From an uncultured Muribaculum sp. (GTDB taxonomy: Bacteria > Bacteroidota > Bacteroidia > Bacteroidales > Muribaculaceae), in assembly GCA_910578835.1 (NCBI GenBank), contig CAJTSK010000019.1, forward strand, positions 1 to 50,285: a stretch of DNA of 50,285 bases, given 5' to 3'. Below are positions 25,609 to 34,462 of the stretch, piece after piece. The notes under the pieces are model-generated. The model was not told the origin of the DNA. It searched no databases and saw nothing but the letters and a program-made list of their open reading frames with translations. Positions within the stretch are counted from its first letter, which is position 1. Every line of letters begins with the position of its first letter. The translations under genes were made by a program, and so were the position numbers.

Positions 25609-28026
25609 TTAATGGATAAGGTTGACTTCAGTCAGGCGCGAACCGGGAGTCAGCGTACCCTCGATTCTCACCGTGAAATAGAAAAACGGACAGGGAAAGA
25701 TTACGGGCAGCAATACCGGGGCGGAGAGCTCACCGTCGACCTCGGCAGAGGCGATGAGAGAAGGAGTGCGCGAACCGTTGTCGCCATACAGCCCTATGAC
25801 GAGCCGTGCGCCGGTCGATACGAGGTGTACCTCAACACCGCTTATGGCAAGCGGGGCGCCACGGCGCGAAAGGCGCAGCCGCCGCTCCCACCTTATATCG
25901 ACCGGCGAGGTCGCCACCTCAGGCGGAGCAACCATGTGGGTAGCCGAATGGAGCAGCAGCCGGTGACCGTCGCCGGTGATTGAATAGGACGCTGTGCCGG
26001 GCAGCGGAGCGGTATGCCATGAGCTGTCGTGACTGCGCACAGTCACCGATGTCGCGCCCGCGATGCAGTAAAGGCGGCTGTTGGCGCCACACCACCCTAT
26101 CGCGCCGGCATTGACCCCATCGGCCACCACCTTGGCACGCGAGCCGCCGACACAGAGCAGATTGCGCGCCGACACGGCATATACCCCCTCGGGCGTCCAC
26201 GCGACATGGCTCCCCGACGCTACACTGCGCGAGTCGATAAGATGAGCCGACACAGCTTTGAGTGCGGAGCTTACCGCGACCGCATGTATGCCGCCCGACC
26301 CGAAGAGATAGAGGTGGCGACGGGCAAAATCCCAGCTGCTCGACGACCGCGACGCCGGAGTGATCGCCACAATCGACCCTGTGGTAGCCTCCAGCATCGA
26401 TGTCGGGGAAAGCGGGTCGGTGCTGTGAGCCGCGATGATAAGTCCGGGATGACGGCGCGCAATGCGTCTTACCACCGGAAACAACGTGACGTCACTCCCT
26501 GTCGTACCGCCGGAGGAGGTCATGACACATGCCGCCGACCCTCCCGCCGTTGGGAGCAGCGGAACACTGAGACGCGTAGTGGCTGCAGGGCGCGTAATCT
26601 CAATCTCGATAAGACGCGCCGACGGATGGGGATAAGACAAGAGCGGCGAAAGCTTCACAGGGGCATTCGCCGCTCCGCTCTCTTCATAGGACAGGGTTTC
26701 CTCGGCATCGTCGCCATGGTCGAGCGTGACGCGGATTACAGCCGACCAAGGCTCGGCGGGAGCGACAGTGGTAGCCCACGCCGACACCCGCTGAGGAAGA
26801 GCGCGAAGAGTGGTGATGTCGCCCCACGTCACCATGTCGCCGTCGACACATACGGTCGTGGCGGAAAAACCGTGAGGGGCGGAACGGCGCAGCATCATGT
26901 CGGCCGACGGCTTCCGGGCGAGGATGTCGCGCATGCCGGCGGTACACCGCTCCGCCGACATCACCCGCAACGGCCGCAGCAGCGTGGCGTGCTCCTTGCC
27001 GGCTTCACCGCCACTCCCCTTCAGGTCGATGAAATATGTATCGCAATCTTTTTCGTCAAGCCTGTCGATAAGCCCCGTTATCATCGAGTCGTAGCCCGGA
27101 TGACGGGGAATGGCGACACGCAACACCGGCGCTGCCGCAGTACCGGCAAAAGTGACAGTGACACCTGCCGAGAGGTCTTGGCGGGAGAGCGGACGCGAGC
27201 AGAACACCTGCGCCGTCACGGCATCGCGCCAGTCGCTGTCACCGCCCGCAGGAGCGATTACCGCACTCACCTCAAACGAGCCTACTGCGAGCGAAGCCGC
27301 GACTGTGGAAACATAACTGCCGTCGGCATGATTGACCGGAATGTCACATTGCAACGCCGCGTCGGCACCCTCCGGCTCTACAAACACCGGGCTTGAACGG
27401 TGTACCACCCTACCCTGCGCGTCAAGCAGATGATACCAAGCAAGCACAGGAGCGGCATAAGCGCCGGTGTGTCCGGCAGCGATAAAGCAGCGGTTACACG
27501 CATCGGCTACCGCGTCGCTGACTGCCTTCAGGTCAGCTTCGGCGAGCGGTCCGCGCCAATGGGTGTAGCTCCCCTTGAACGTGACCGGAGCCACCTGCGC
27601 TGTGCGGGCAGCCGACTTTTCGGCGCGGAAAGAGATGGCGGGATACACGGGGCGCGCTCCGATGACACTGATTTTGTCGTTAGCCGTATCGTAGTCCAGT
27701 ATCCACGCCCCGAGAGTGGTCATGAATATGAGTCTCGCCCCGGTGTCGGCAACGGTAAGGAAATCGCCATGTAAAGTGCCGAGCGAGGTTGTGCCGCTGC
27801 TGTCGGTTACCGACAGGTTGCGTCCCGAGAGCATGAATATACGGTTGCCGAGCCGTGGGGAATACTTTATTGCCACCGGCGTGGCTCCGCGTAGAAGCGG
27901 TGTTGCCGTGGGGAGCGCCTCGGCGACGAGAGCATCGCCTTGAGCGGAGACAAGATTTTTAACTGTGAAATCGGGGTTGTCAAAGTGATAGCATGGCGAA
28001 AGTGCCGGAAGTGATGTGTGGTTCAT
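25609..28026 (-). CDS. Large phage-like beta-rich protein, partner of the orphan terminase
   Basis: A protein of 805 residues from the chosen start (MNHTSLPALSPCYHFDNPDFTV). I do not recognise a named family with certainty. It lacks a signal peptide and membrane segments, is rich in short beta strands, and has repeated blade-like pieces (RIFMLSGRNLSVTD, GVYAVSARNLLCVGG, RLYCIAGATSVTVRS) that suggest a beta-propeller. The C-terminus (LVIGLYGDNGSRTPSLIASAEVDG..FFYFTVRIEG) resembles the end of phage tail-hub or DNA-stabilisation proteins of the P22 gp10 kind. The start at 28026 is preferred over 28113 because a consensus promoter lies between. It forms an operon with the terminase (13 bp gap) and shares its GC-rich codon use. 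Confidence 0.6.
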   Translation of the reverse strand: MNHTSLPALSPCYHFDNPDFTVKNLVSAQGDALVAEALPTATPLLRGATPVAIKYSPRLGNRIFMLSGRNLSVTDSSGTTSLGTLHGDFLTVADTGARLIFMTTLGAWILDYDTANDKISVIGARPVYPAISFRAEKSAARTAQVAPVTFKGSYTHWRGPLAEADLKAVSDAVADACNRCFIAAGHTGAYAAPVLAWYHLLDAQGRVVHRSSPVFVEPEGADAALQCDIPVNHADGSYVSTVAASLAVGSFEVSAVIAPAGGDSDWRDAVTAQVFCSRPLSRQDLSAGVTVTFAGTAAAPVLRVAIPRHPGYDSMITGLIDRLDEKDCDTYFIDLKGSGGEAGKEHATLLRPLRVMSAERCTAGMRDILARKPSADMMLRRSAPHGFSATTVCVDGDMVTWGDITTLRALPQRVSAWATTVAPAEPWSAVIRVTLDHGDDAEETLSYEESGAANAPVKLSPLLSYPHPSARLIEIEITRPAATTRLSVPLLPTAGGSAACVMTSSGGTTGSDVTLFPVVRRIARRHPGLIIAAHSTDPLSPTSMLEATTGSIVAITPASRSSSSWDFARRHLYLFGSGGIHAVAVSSALKAVSAHLIDSRSVASGSHVAWTPEGVYAVSARNLLCVGGSRAKVVADGVNAGAIGWCGANSRLYCIAGATSVTVRSHDSSWHTAPLPGTASYSITGDGHRLLLHSATHMVAPPEVATSPVDIRWERRLRLSRRGAPLAISGVEVHLVSTGARLVIGLYGDNGSRTPSLIASAEVDGELSAPVLLPVIFPCPFFYFTVRIEGTLTPGSRLTEVNLIH

Positions 28027-28043
28027 GGTACGAAGTTTTGCAG

Positions 28044-28073
28044 CAAAGATAATACGCCGCATAACCCCTCCAA
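28044..28073 (-). promoter_or_regulatory. Promoter of the terminase pair
   Basis: Minus strand: TTG at 28073-28071, a 19-bp spacer, TATCTTTG at 28051-28044. Exact consensus for the host's main sigma factor, with a short leader before the ATG at 28026. Confidence 0.78.
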
Positions 28074-28084
28074 TGTACAATACG

Positions 28085-28440
28085 GCAAAAAAGCTGTGTC
28101 GAAATGGGATCAATATCCCTGAAGGGATTACATCTCGTTAACGACGGGTAGCCCGGAATGGGCACCCGTTGCAGCTCAGGTCTCCCATAATCATCTCAAC
28201 CCCAATGTGGGTTGCACAATTCCATGCCTTTCAGATGGTTATGCAACCCTTTCAGGGTAGCGCCGCGGAGGGATATGCTTGCCACGGGCGCACCTTCGGC
28301 GCTGCCCGCGGTTACCACCATCTTGCCCATTCCGGGCAAAATCCTCAAGTTATTGCAATTTCTCCTTCAGACATCTATCGACACATGGATATCAGCCTGA
28401 TAATCAAAGTAGCAGTAAGAAAAAAATGGAAGTTAGGCTG
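28085..28440. repeat. Hairpin-rich intergenic segment between GH5 gene and terminase pair
   Basis: About 350 bp without a credible gene. It is dense in small inverted repeats: GGGTTGCA (28212 region) facing TGCAACCC (28241 region), CGGGC/GCCCG around 28287-28310, and TTGCCC-N5-GGGCAA around 28323-28340. The text resembles dispersed intergenic repeats of Bacteroidales. Open frames across it (on plus, up to 227 codons) run antisense into the GH5 gene and look spurious. Confidence 0.45.
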
Positions 28441-28454
28441 CCTGCATACGGCTG

Positions 28455-28501
28455 CAAATAAAATAAAGGAGGGTTGCATCAATATTGATGCAACCCCCTT
28501 T
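28455..28501 (-). terminator. Terminator of the SusCD-GH5 operon
   Basis: A perfect 26-bp dyad (28471-28496; arms GGGTTGCATCAAT and its complement), extended by further pairs outside a mismatch. On minus it is followed by TTTATTTTATTT. It lies about 50 bp after the GH5 stop. Confidence 0.8.
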
Positions 28502-28546
28502 AGCCCGCACCACGCCCGGGGCGCAGCGCGTTATAGAAAATCACGA

Positions 28547-30040
28547 TTAGTTTTTACCACGCATGATACCGTCGATAGCATATGCATTTTTTGCCACGCC
28601 AAGTGTACGGTCGATATCACCGCCGGTTTCCCAGTAGAAGGGAACACAGCCGTTGGTAAGAGCGGCGCGGGTAACAACCTCGTTCCAGTAAGCGCGAGAA
28701 GCCTCATGCTTTGCCTCGTCGATGCCGGCATACTTGTCAGCAGTACGAATCATCGGGGCATACTCACCGAGTATTACAGGGAAGCCGTTTGCCACGAAGC
28801 GGTCATGTACTTTCTTGAACTGGGCGTTCACCCATGCCTCGTTGCCGTATGAGCCGCTATTATGGTCGCTGCCGGCTACATTGTTGGCATCGCCATAATA
28901 CCACCAGGTCTTGCCCCAGTCGGCATCCTCTTCCATAAGTGCAAACTGATAGGGATCGTAGAAGTGAACCTCAACCATCAGACGGTCGGCAACAGCGTCA
29001 ACCGGCATCACATAAGAAGCGTCGACTGTAGCGTCGATATTGGTATGGGGACCCTGCACCACGAGCGTACGGGTAGCGTTGTTGCCGCCGGTAGCGCGCA
29101 CTGCATCGATAAATGCCTGCTCATATTTGGTAAGGGCATCAAGTGCAGGAGCGGTGATTTCGCCATCCATACCCGGCTCATTCAAGCCTGCAAACACAAG
29201 ATGCTCGTCAAAAGCGTTGAACTCGGTGGCAATCTGTGTCCAGAGGTCGGCAAGCTGCTCGGCAAGTGAAGAGTGGTAACCCTCTTCAAGACGGTTTTCA
29301 ATCCAGCCCTTATCCCAGTGGTCATTGAGCACTACATAAAGGTCATTGTCGATACAGTAGCTTACAACCTGCTTCACACGTGCCATCCACGCGGGGTCGA
29401 TGGTAGTGGTTACAGAGTCATTGCCCATCACGTCCTTTTCCTTTACATAGTGGCTTACCCACGCACAGGGGATGCGGACAGCATCGAAGCCCATAGCCTT
29501 CAGTCCGGCTACATATGTCTGGCTCACCTGAGGATTGTCCCATGAGGTCTCTCCGTCGGGAGCTTCAAGAGTGTTACCGATATTTACCGCAACACCCATC
29601 TTTGCTGCAATCTGGGCGGCAGTGCTTTCCATCGGGAGGTCACCGTAGTTGATATCGTAGTCGGTAGCCACGCCTTCCTGCTTAACCGCAATAAATGCAG
29701 CCGAATTAAAGGCGCTGACCGCGATAGTAGCCGAGCGCGGAGCCTGCGGATTGCCATCCTTATCCTCATTTGGTTCAATCACGAGGTTTACCTTATAGGA
29801 ATTGTTTTCACCGGCAACTATATCGTTGACAATAATCCAGGAAGCATCGGCAGAAACGGTAGGGCGAACTGATGCGGTCACATCAATCGACCAATCCTGA
29901 CCGGCAATGGGGATATTAACCTCGGTAGAAGGCACAACCACCTCATTTACCACCGTTGTGTCGTCGTCATCGCAGGCGCCCATGGTAAAACCAAGAGCGA
30001 CTGCCGATGCGGCTAATAAAAATGATTTAAATTTTATCAT
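28547..30040 (-). CDS. Surface GH5 endo-glucanase/xyloglucanase lipoprotein
   Basis: Cuts beta-1,4-glucan backbones, here probably xyloglucan. The 497-residue protein has a lipoprotein signal (GFTMGAC, Cys23) followed by DDDD, an acidic export signal for the cell surface. Next is a BACON-like domain (about 35-125, SWIIVNDIVAGENNSYKVNLVIEPNE), then a GH5 barrel with NIGNTLEAPDGETSWDNP, RIPCAWVSHY, VVLNDHWDKGW, the acid/base Glu288 in GLNEPG and the nucleophile Glu426 in ILGEYAP. The pattern is that of subfamily 4 endo-glucanases. It is the last gene of the SusC operon (28 bp after the binding protein). The glycan is inferred from the GH31 enzyme in the same locus. Confidence 0.88.
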   Translation of the reverse strand: MIKFKSFLLAASAVALGFTMGACDDDDTTVVNEVVVPSTEVNIPIAGQDWSIDVTASVRPTVSADASWIIVNDIVAGENNSYKVNLVIEPNEDKDGNPQAPRSATIAVSAFNSAAFIAVKQEGVATDYDINYGDLPMESTAAQIAAKMGVAVNIGNTLEAPDGETSWDNPQVSQTYVAGLKAMGFDAVRIPCAWVSHYVKEKDVMGNDSVTTTIDPAWMARVKQVVSYCIDNDLYVVLNDHWDKGWIENRLEEGYHSSLAEQLADLWTQIATEFNAFDEHLVFAGLNEPGMDGEITAPALDALTKYEQAFIDAVRATGGNNATRTLVVQGPHTNIDATVDASYVMPVDAVADRLMVEVHFYDPYQFALMEEDADWGKTWWYYGDANNVAGSDHNSGSYGNEAWVNAQFKKVHDRFVANGFPVILGEYAPMIRTADKYAGIDEAKHEASRAYWNEVVTRAALTNGCVPFYWETGGDIDRTLGVAKNAYAIDGIMRGKN

Positions 30041-30068
30041 CGTAAAAATCTTTTCTTAAGGTTAAAAA

Positions 30069-32183
30069 TCATTCAACAACAGAAGGCACATAAACCTTTA
30101 TTCCTGATACTTTGATTTTACTTGTGTCAACAAGGTCTTTCCAAAGGTCGTAAAGCTCGATTGTCCAAACGACAGCACCTTCGCAGTAGCCACCAAGATG
30201 AGCCTGAACGGTATAATGACCGTTGCCGGTAACTTGTGTGGCACCAGCCACGGCACCTCCCCAGTAAGATGGATCCCAATCTGCGTCAGCAAAAGAGAGT
30301 TCTGTCTTATATGAGCCGGAAGCATTTTCCACAAGGTTTCCATCAACGCCCTCGATATCAAACTCTACCGTCATGGTACCGGCTGAGAAAGCAAGCCAAG
30401 AGTAATCAATGCCAAGATTCTTAGTCTCTCCAAATTCATTATAGATTTCGATTCGACCGTTCACTCCGTCTCCATCCTTATTGCAAAAGACTCCACTCTT
30501 CGCATCAACAGGAATCTCAACAATGGGAGCGTCCTTCGCATCAAGGTTTACAGCCTCTATCGTAACTTTTACTTTTTCTGTATCGACAAGGTCTTTCCAC
30601 AAGCCGAGAACTTCAACACACCATACAACAGCACCATTAGCGCTACCATCTATCTGACACGATACGGTATAAGTGCCGTCACCATTTATGATGTCTGCCC
30701 ACTGGGCAACTCCACCCCAATAACTCGGATCCCAGTCAGCGTCAGCAAAAGACAACTCAGCTTTATAAGAACCGTCAGCACCTTCAACGAGGTTTTCATT
30801 TATACCCTCAATCTTAAAGGTTACCGACATGTTACGGCTGAAGAAAACATCATTAAGATTAACAGGAGAGTCGTCTTTAGTCTCACCAAATTCATTGTAG
30901 ATTTCGATTCGGCCGTTTACACCGTCACCATCCTTATTAACAAACTTGATTTTACTATTATCAACAGTAACCTTACGGAAAGAGCGACCGGCAACAGGAC
31001 GAACAGAGAGCGCCTGATAAACGGGGGCATTGATACGTGAATTGTTTGAGGTAGAGAAATTATAAGCAACCGAATATTTATCAGAAGCGAGTGAACCGGT
31101 CTGATAATATCCCATCGCACCAGACTCAGTGACATCATTCACTGTGCGGCTACCTGCAGCGGGGAGGAAGATTGAGTTGCCGTTAGGACCGGTAAGCTTA
31201 TAGCCTGCCACACCATCAACAACAATCCATTCTTTAGAACAATTTGTGAATAGTTCGCGGAACTGCTCGGCAGAAGGAAGTAAGAGCTTGCTGTCGGAAG
31301 CGACTGCTGCTACATCAAGTTCAGTATCGTAAAGGTCAGCCATACCATAATATTTAGTAATGGTCGTGTTAAGCACACCTGACACATCGCCGAAACCATA
31401 ATAACCGCCAAATTCAGATTCTGTAGTTGCGCCAAGGTTATACTTAGCCCACTTCACTGAAAGACCAAGGTCAACGAGGTCATTTTCAAAATCAACCTCA
31501 TAAGCAGGAGTGGTGAATGACTTTACCTCACCATAAATCACTCCTGATCCAAGGTCAGCATAGCCGGCATAATAATAGGTACGTGTTGGCACGAGACCTT
31601 TCATAGTCAAAGCAAAATCAGCGGCACCTGCAGCTGCTGGCACAATAAGACCGGCGCGAATCTCCTCCTCATCGTTGAAGGGAGATATCACTATTCCATA
31701 AGTGGAACCTGCAGGAGCATCAGTTACAGTCGCACCCAAGATAGCTGAAAAATTGCCAATCTCGGCTGCATCTTTTGTAAGGACAACAGCATCAGTGGTC
31801 ACAAGGCTCTTTACAGCGCCGGTGAATACCACGCGACCCTGAAGTTTGGCAAATGCCTGATAGTAGATGGTAGTGCCATCGGCAAGACCGGTAAGCTCGG
31901 CGGTGATTACGCCGTCGACAAGCGAACCATTGATATTCTGGTTAAGGTTAGCCTCCTCTGTACCGTAGTTGAAACCTACGGTATAAGAGGAAGGAGAACT
32001 GTTTTCAAGACCTGCGACAGTACCATGCAGGATTGCGGTAGTGGCAGTGACATCGGCCGAACCGGTCACTACCGACTGAGCGTCGAGAATGGGGGTGGTG
32101 TTGACGGTGACATCGTCATCGTTACAAGCCGTGAAGGCAAGCCCCGCAAACAGCGACAAATAAAGAAATATTTTAGATTTCAT
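30069..32183 (-). CDS. Surface glycan-binding lipoprotein with two tandem C-terminal modules
   Basis: A 704-residue lipoprotein (LAFTAC followed by NDDD, a surface-export signal). It has two fibronectin-III-like segments (about 35-130 and 130-225), a domain opening with VDLGLSVKWAKYNLGATTESEFGGYYGFGD (common in Bacteroidetes surface proteins) and two near-identical modules (about 412-550 and 563-702). Each module opens with NKDGDGVNGRIEIYNEFGET, contains SYKxELSFADADWDPSYWGG, and ends in LWKDLVDTxK. The duplication is plain in the DNA too, at about 30090-30495 and 30550-30955, so it is recent. The modules probably bind glycan; position after SusD fits a SusE/F-like role. Confidence 0.8.
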   Translation of the reverse strand: MKSKIFLYLSLFAGLAFTACNDDDVTVNTTPILDAQSVVTGSADVTATTAILHGTVAGLENSSPSSYTVGFNYGTEEANLNQNINGSLVDGVITAELTGLADGTTIYYQAFAKLQGRVVFTGAVKSLVTTDAVVLTKDAAEIGNFSAILGATVTDAPAGSTYGIVISPFNDEEEIRAGLIVPAAAGAADFALTMKGLVPTRTYYYAGYADLGSGVIYGEVKSFTTPAYEVDFENDLVDLGLSVKWAKYNLGATTESEFGGYYGFGDVSGVLNTTITKYYGMADLYDTELDVAAVASDSKLLLPSAEQFRELFTNCSKEWIVVDGVAGYKLTGPNGNSIFLPAAGSRTVNDVTESGAMGYYQTGSLASDKYSVAYNFSTSNNSRINAPVYQALSVRPVAGRSFRKVTVDNSKIKFVNKDGDGVNGRIEIYNEFGETKDDSPVNLNDVFFSRNMSVTFKIEGINENLVEGADGSYKAELSFADADWDPSYWGGVAQWADIINGDGTYTVSCQIDGSANGAVVWCVEVLGLWKDLVDTEKVKVTIEAVNLDAKDAPIVEIPVDAKSGVFCNKDGDGVNGRIEIYNEFGETKNLGIDYSWLAFSAGTMTVEFDIEGVDGNLVENASGSYKTELSFADADWDPSYWGGAVAGATQVTGNGHYTVQAHLGGYCEGAVVWTIELYDLWKDLVDTSKIKVSGIKVYVPSVVE

Positions 32184-32205
32184 AGAAAAATTCTTTATAA
32201 TTGGT

Positions 32206-34221
32206 TTATTCGATAGTCATCGAGGTAATCACGGGCGTAACAGCAGTCGGATCGATGTTTCCATCTTCATCAAGCGGGTTGGCTACAAGACCTGCCTGCT
32301 CAATACAGATAGAAAGACAGCCGGCATCAAAGGTAACAGCACCGGAACCTTTGGTATTGTCGTAGACAAGAGTTGTCTCACCACCGGGCGCAGTGTTGAC
32401 AGCGACAGAACCGTTGTTGAAGCCGGCACCGTCAGCACCGGGCCATACTCCATCTCCCACATTGTGGCAAAGAAGAGCGCGCGGAGCAGCACCTGCATTC
32501 CATTCAACACCGTCAAGTTTGAATGTAATCTTCAATACTTGCTTTTTCTTAACCTTGATAGATGTGATATCAACGGGCCATACCTTGTCACCGCCCCATG
32601 CATTAAAGAGCTCAAGACGATAGCAGTTGGCATTACCGCCGTCAAGATAAGCCTGGGCTTTAAGAGCATCGTTGTCTACATTAATAACAATAGGACCGGT
32701 TGCACCACCGCCAATTGACTGGGCTACAAGGTTGAGTACAATGTAACGGTTGACATTGCCGTTCTGGTCGGTGCCGTAAGGAATACCAAGCTGAAGACCG
32801 TCGTCTACATTACAGGTAAATACCTGGAAATCGGTACCGGAAATCTTCACGTTGCCTGACTGGAGAAGTGTAACTTCATCATTGAAGTGAACCTTGCCGT
32901 CGGCAGCCGAGAATGATGTGTTGAACTCACCATTTTTATAACCGGCATAGTAACCGTTGACAATATTGGCTTTAAGACCGCTGCGGGTAAGGGTAAGAGC
33001 GAAATCGCCGGTATAAACAGGCAGGTCGATAGAGCCATAAAGACCCTGCGCTTTCCAGCCATGTTGGCTGACATCGGCACTTGTTCCATCCCACTGAAGA
33101 ATGTCGTAGGGAGTCTCTTCATCAAGTTCGTAAACTATCTCTTCTGCCTCATAGTTGATGTCGTTGCTTGCAACAGTGAAGAGAAGCTTCTCAAGGATAT
33201 CATTCTTATAATAATCCTCGAAAACGGGGAATTCGGGCTTAGCCTCCTCAATCAGTTCCGGACCGAGAGGAATGGTGACAGTACCATCCTGAACGTCGGC
33301 GGCAACAAAGTTCCATACAAGCCACCAGGGACCCTCTGAATTGGTACGCATGGTAGCAAACTGGAGCACGTAAGGAGTACACTCGATAATCTTGATATCC
33401 TGGGTATAGTTTTCACACACGCCGTCAAAACCCTGATTGTGCATAGCGAAAGTGCCGCCGTTGAAAGTGATGGTCGGGCGCTTGGGGTCAGACACGTTGA
33501 GCGAGAATGTACCCTCGACAAGCTCTTCGCCTGAAGCGGTCTTACGCATCTGGGTAAGTGTACAGCCCTTGACGGGGTCAAGACCGAAAATCATGTAAGA
33601 CTCCATATAGGGGTCATCCTGAGGTACAAGCCAGCTCTGGAAACCGGGGTCCCAGTTGGGCGCCCAGTTGTCGCTGCCAAGGAGAAGGTCCTTGTTTTCA
33701 ACACCGTCATTCTTGACATGATCGGGGTCCATGTACATCACGGGAGCCGAGCCGTGGCCTACGCCGTAGCTCTTGTCCATTACGACCCACTTCTTGGGAT
33801 TACCGTTGCCATTTTCGTCAACGCCGCCGGCAAGGTTGGTCCAGATGGGGTCGGAAAGCATCGAGAAGTCATTCTGAGGCACATTGAATGTATAGGGATT
33901 ACCGTAAACGGGACCAGCCTGGGTCATTACACCGAAGGTGACCTCGTAGTCGCCTGCAAAAGGCAGGTCGATAGTATAGTCGGAAGACTGGGAACGTCCC
34001 TGGGGAGTAACCCAGAGAGGGGTCACGCCCTTCATCTTGGACGTGAGGTGGATGACGTTGGGATTTTCCGCATCGGGCTTTACCTCGAAAGCAGTGCCCT
34101 GCACCAGCTGCGCGGGGTCAACGGAAGCGGCATCCAAGCTGTAGTCATCGTCGGAGCAGGCGGAAGCCACGAAGAGCATGCCGGCTGCAGCAAGAAATGA
34201 ATAAAAACAGTTTAGCTTCAT
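32206..34221 (-). CDS. Surface glycan-binding lipoprotein (SusE/SGBP-like)
   Basis: From the start MKLNCFYSF (34221; an upstream in-frame ATG at 34257 adds a charged stretch) the protein has 671 residues. The lipoprotein signal LFVASAC is followed by SDDD, typical for surface display. An N-terminal PKD-like segment (DYTIDLPFAGDYEVTFGVMTQAG) is followed by a large middle region rich in Trp and Tyr (WAPNWDPGFQSWLVPQDDPYMES) and a C-terminal module (NCYRLELFNAWGGDKVWPVD..) that looks distantly related to the tandem modules of the next protein. No catalytic signature is seen. It lies between SusD and the second binding protein, so capture of glycan at the surface is inferred. Confidence 0.75.
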   Translation of the reverse strand: MKLNCFYSFLAAAGMLFVASACSDDDYSLDAASVDPAQLVQGTAFEVKPDAENPNVIHLTSKMKGVTPLWVTPQGRSQSSDYTIDLPFAGDYEVTFGVMTQAGPVYGNPYTFNVPQNDFSMLSDPIWTNLAGGVDENGNGNPKKWVVMDKSYGVGHGSAPVMYMDPDHVKNDGVENKDLLLGSDNWAPNWDPGFQSWLVPQDDPYMESYMIFGLDPVKGCTLTQMRKTASGEELVEGTFSLNVSDPKRPTITFNGGTFAMHNQGFDGVCENYTQDIKIIECTPYVLQFATMRTNSEGPWWLVWNFVAADVQDGTVTIPLGPELIEEAKPEFPVFEDYYKNDILEKLLFTVASNDINYEAEEIVYELDEETPYDILQWDGTSADVSQHGWKAQGLYGSIDLPVYTGDFALTLTRSGLKANIVNGYYAGYKNGEFNTSFSAADGKVHFNDEVTLLQSGNVKISGTDFQVFTCNVDDGLQLGIPYGTDQNGNVNRYIVLNLVAQSIGGGATGPIVINVDNDALKAQAYLDGGNANCYRLELFNAWGGDKVWPVDITSIKVKKKQVLKITFKLDGVEWNAGAAPRALLCHNVGDGVWPGADGAGFNNGSVAVNTAPGGETTLVYDNTKGSGAVTFDAGCLSICIEQAGLVANPLDEDGNIDPTAVTPVITSMTIE

Positions 34222-34462
34222 AGTCTTTTTTTCTGGATTTAAATTTCGCAAAATCAATAAAGTGTTAATTGGGAATGAGGATAAAGGGGAGTCATCATAG
34301 GAAGAAGGAAGTCATCGGGCTCAATTTATCGCCCTGACGTAGAGAACAGTCGTATGCTTTCAATCTTCCAAACGATGATTACGCACACATATTGCGCATA
34401 ACACCCTATTTTATAACCTTTTAACTTTTAACGTGATTTTTGCGAAGTTAACAATTATATGA
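34222..34462. other. Spacer between susD-like and binding-protein genes
   Basis: A 241-bp AT-rich gap inside the operon. I see no gene, no -7 consensus box and only a weak GGGC/GCCC hairpin near 34318. It may hold an RNA processing site that changes the ratio of SusCD to downstream products, but nothing in the sequence proves this. Confidence 0.4.

Noticed and set aside
26029..27396. 455-codon frame on plus, antisense to the phage-like beta protein
   Set aside because: GC-rich genes leave long open antisense frames. The translation is rich in Arg, His and Ala with no domain, and the minus-strand gene has a promoter and plausible start.
28169..28852. 227-codon frame on plus across the repeat and into the GH5 gene
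   Set aside because: Its second half is antisense to a solid GH5 coding region and its first half is hairpin-rich intergenic DNA.
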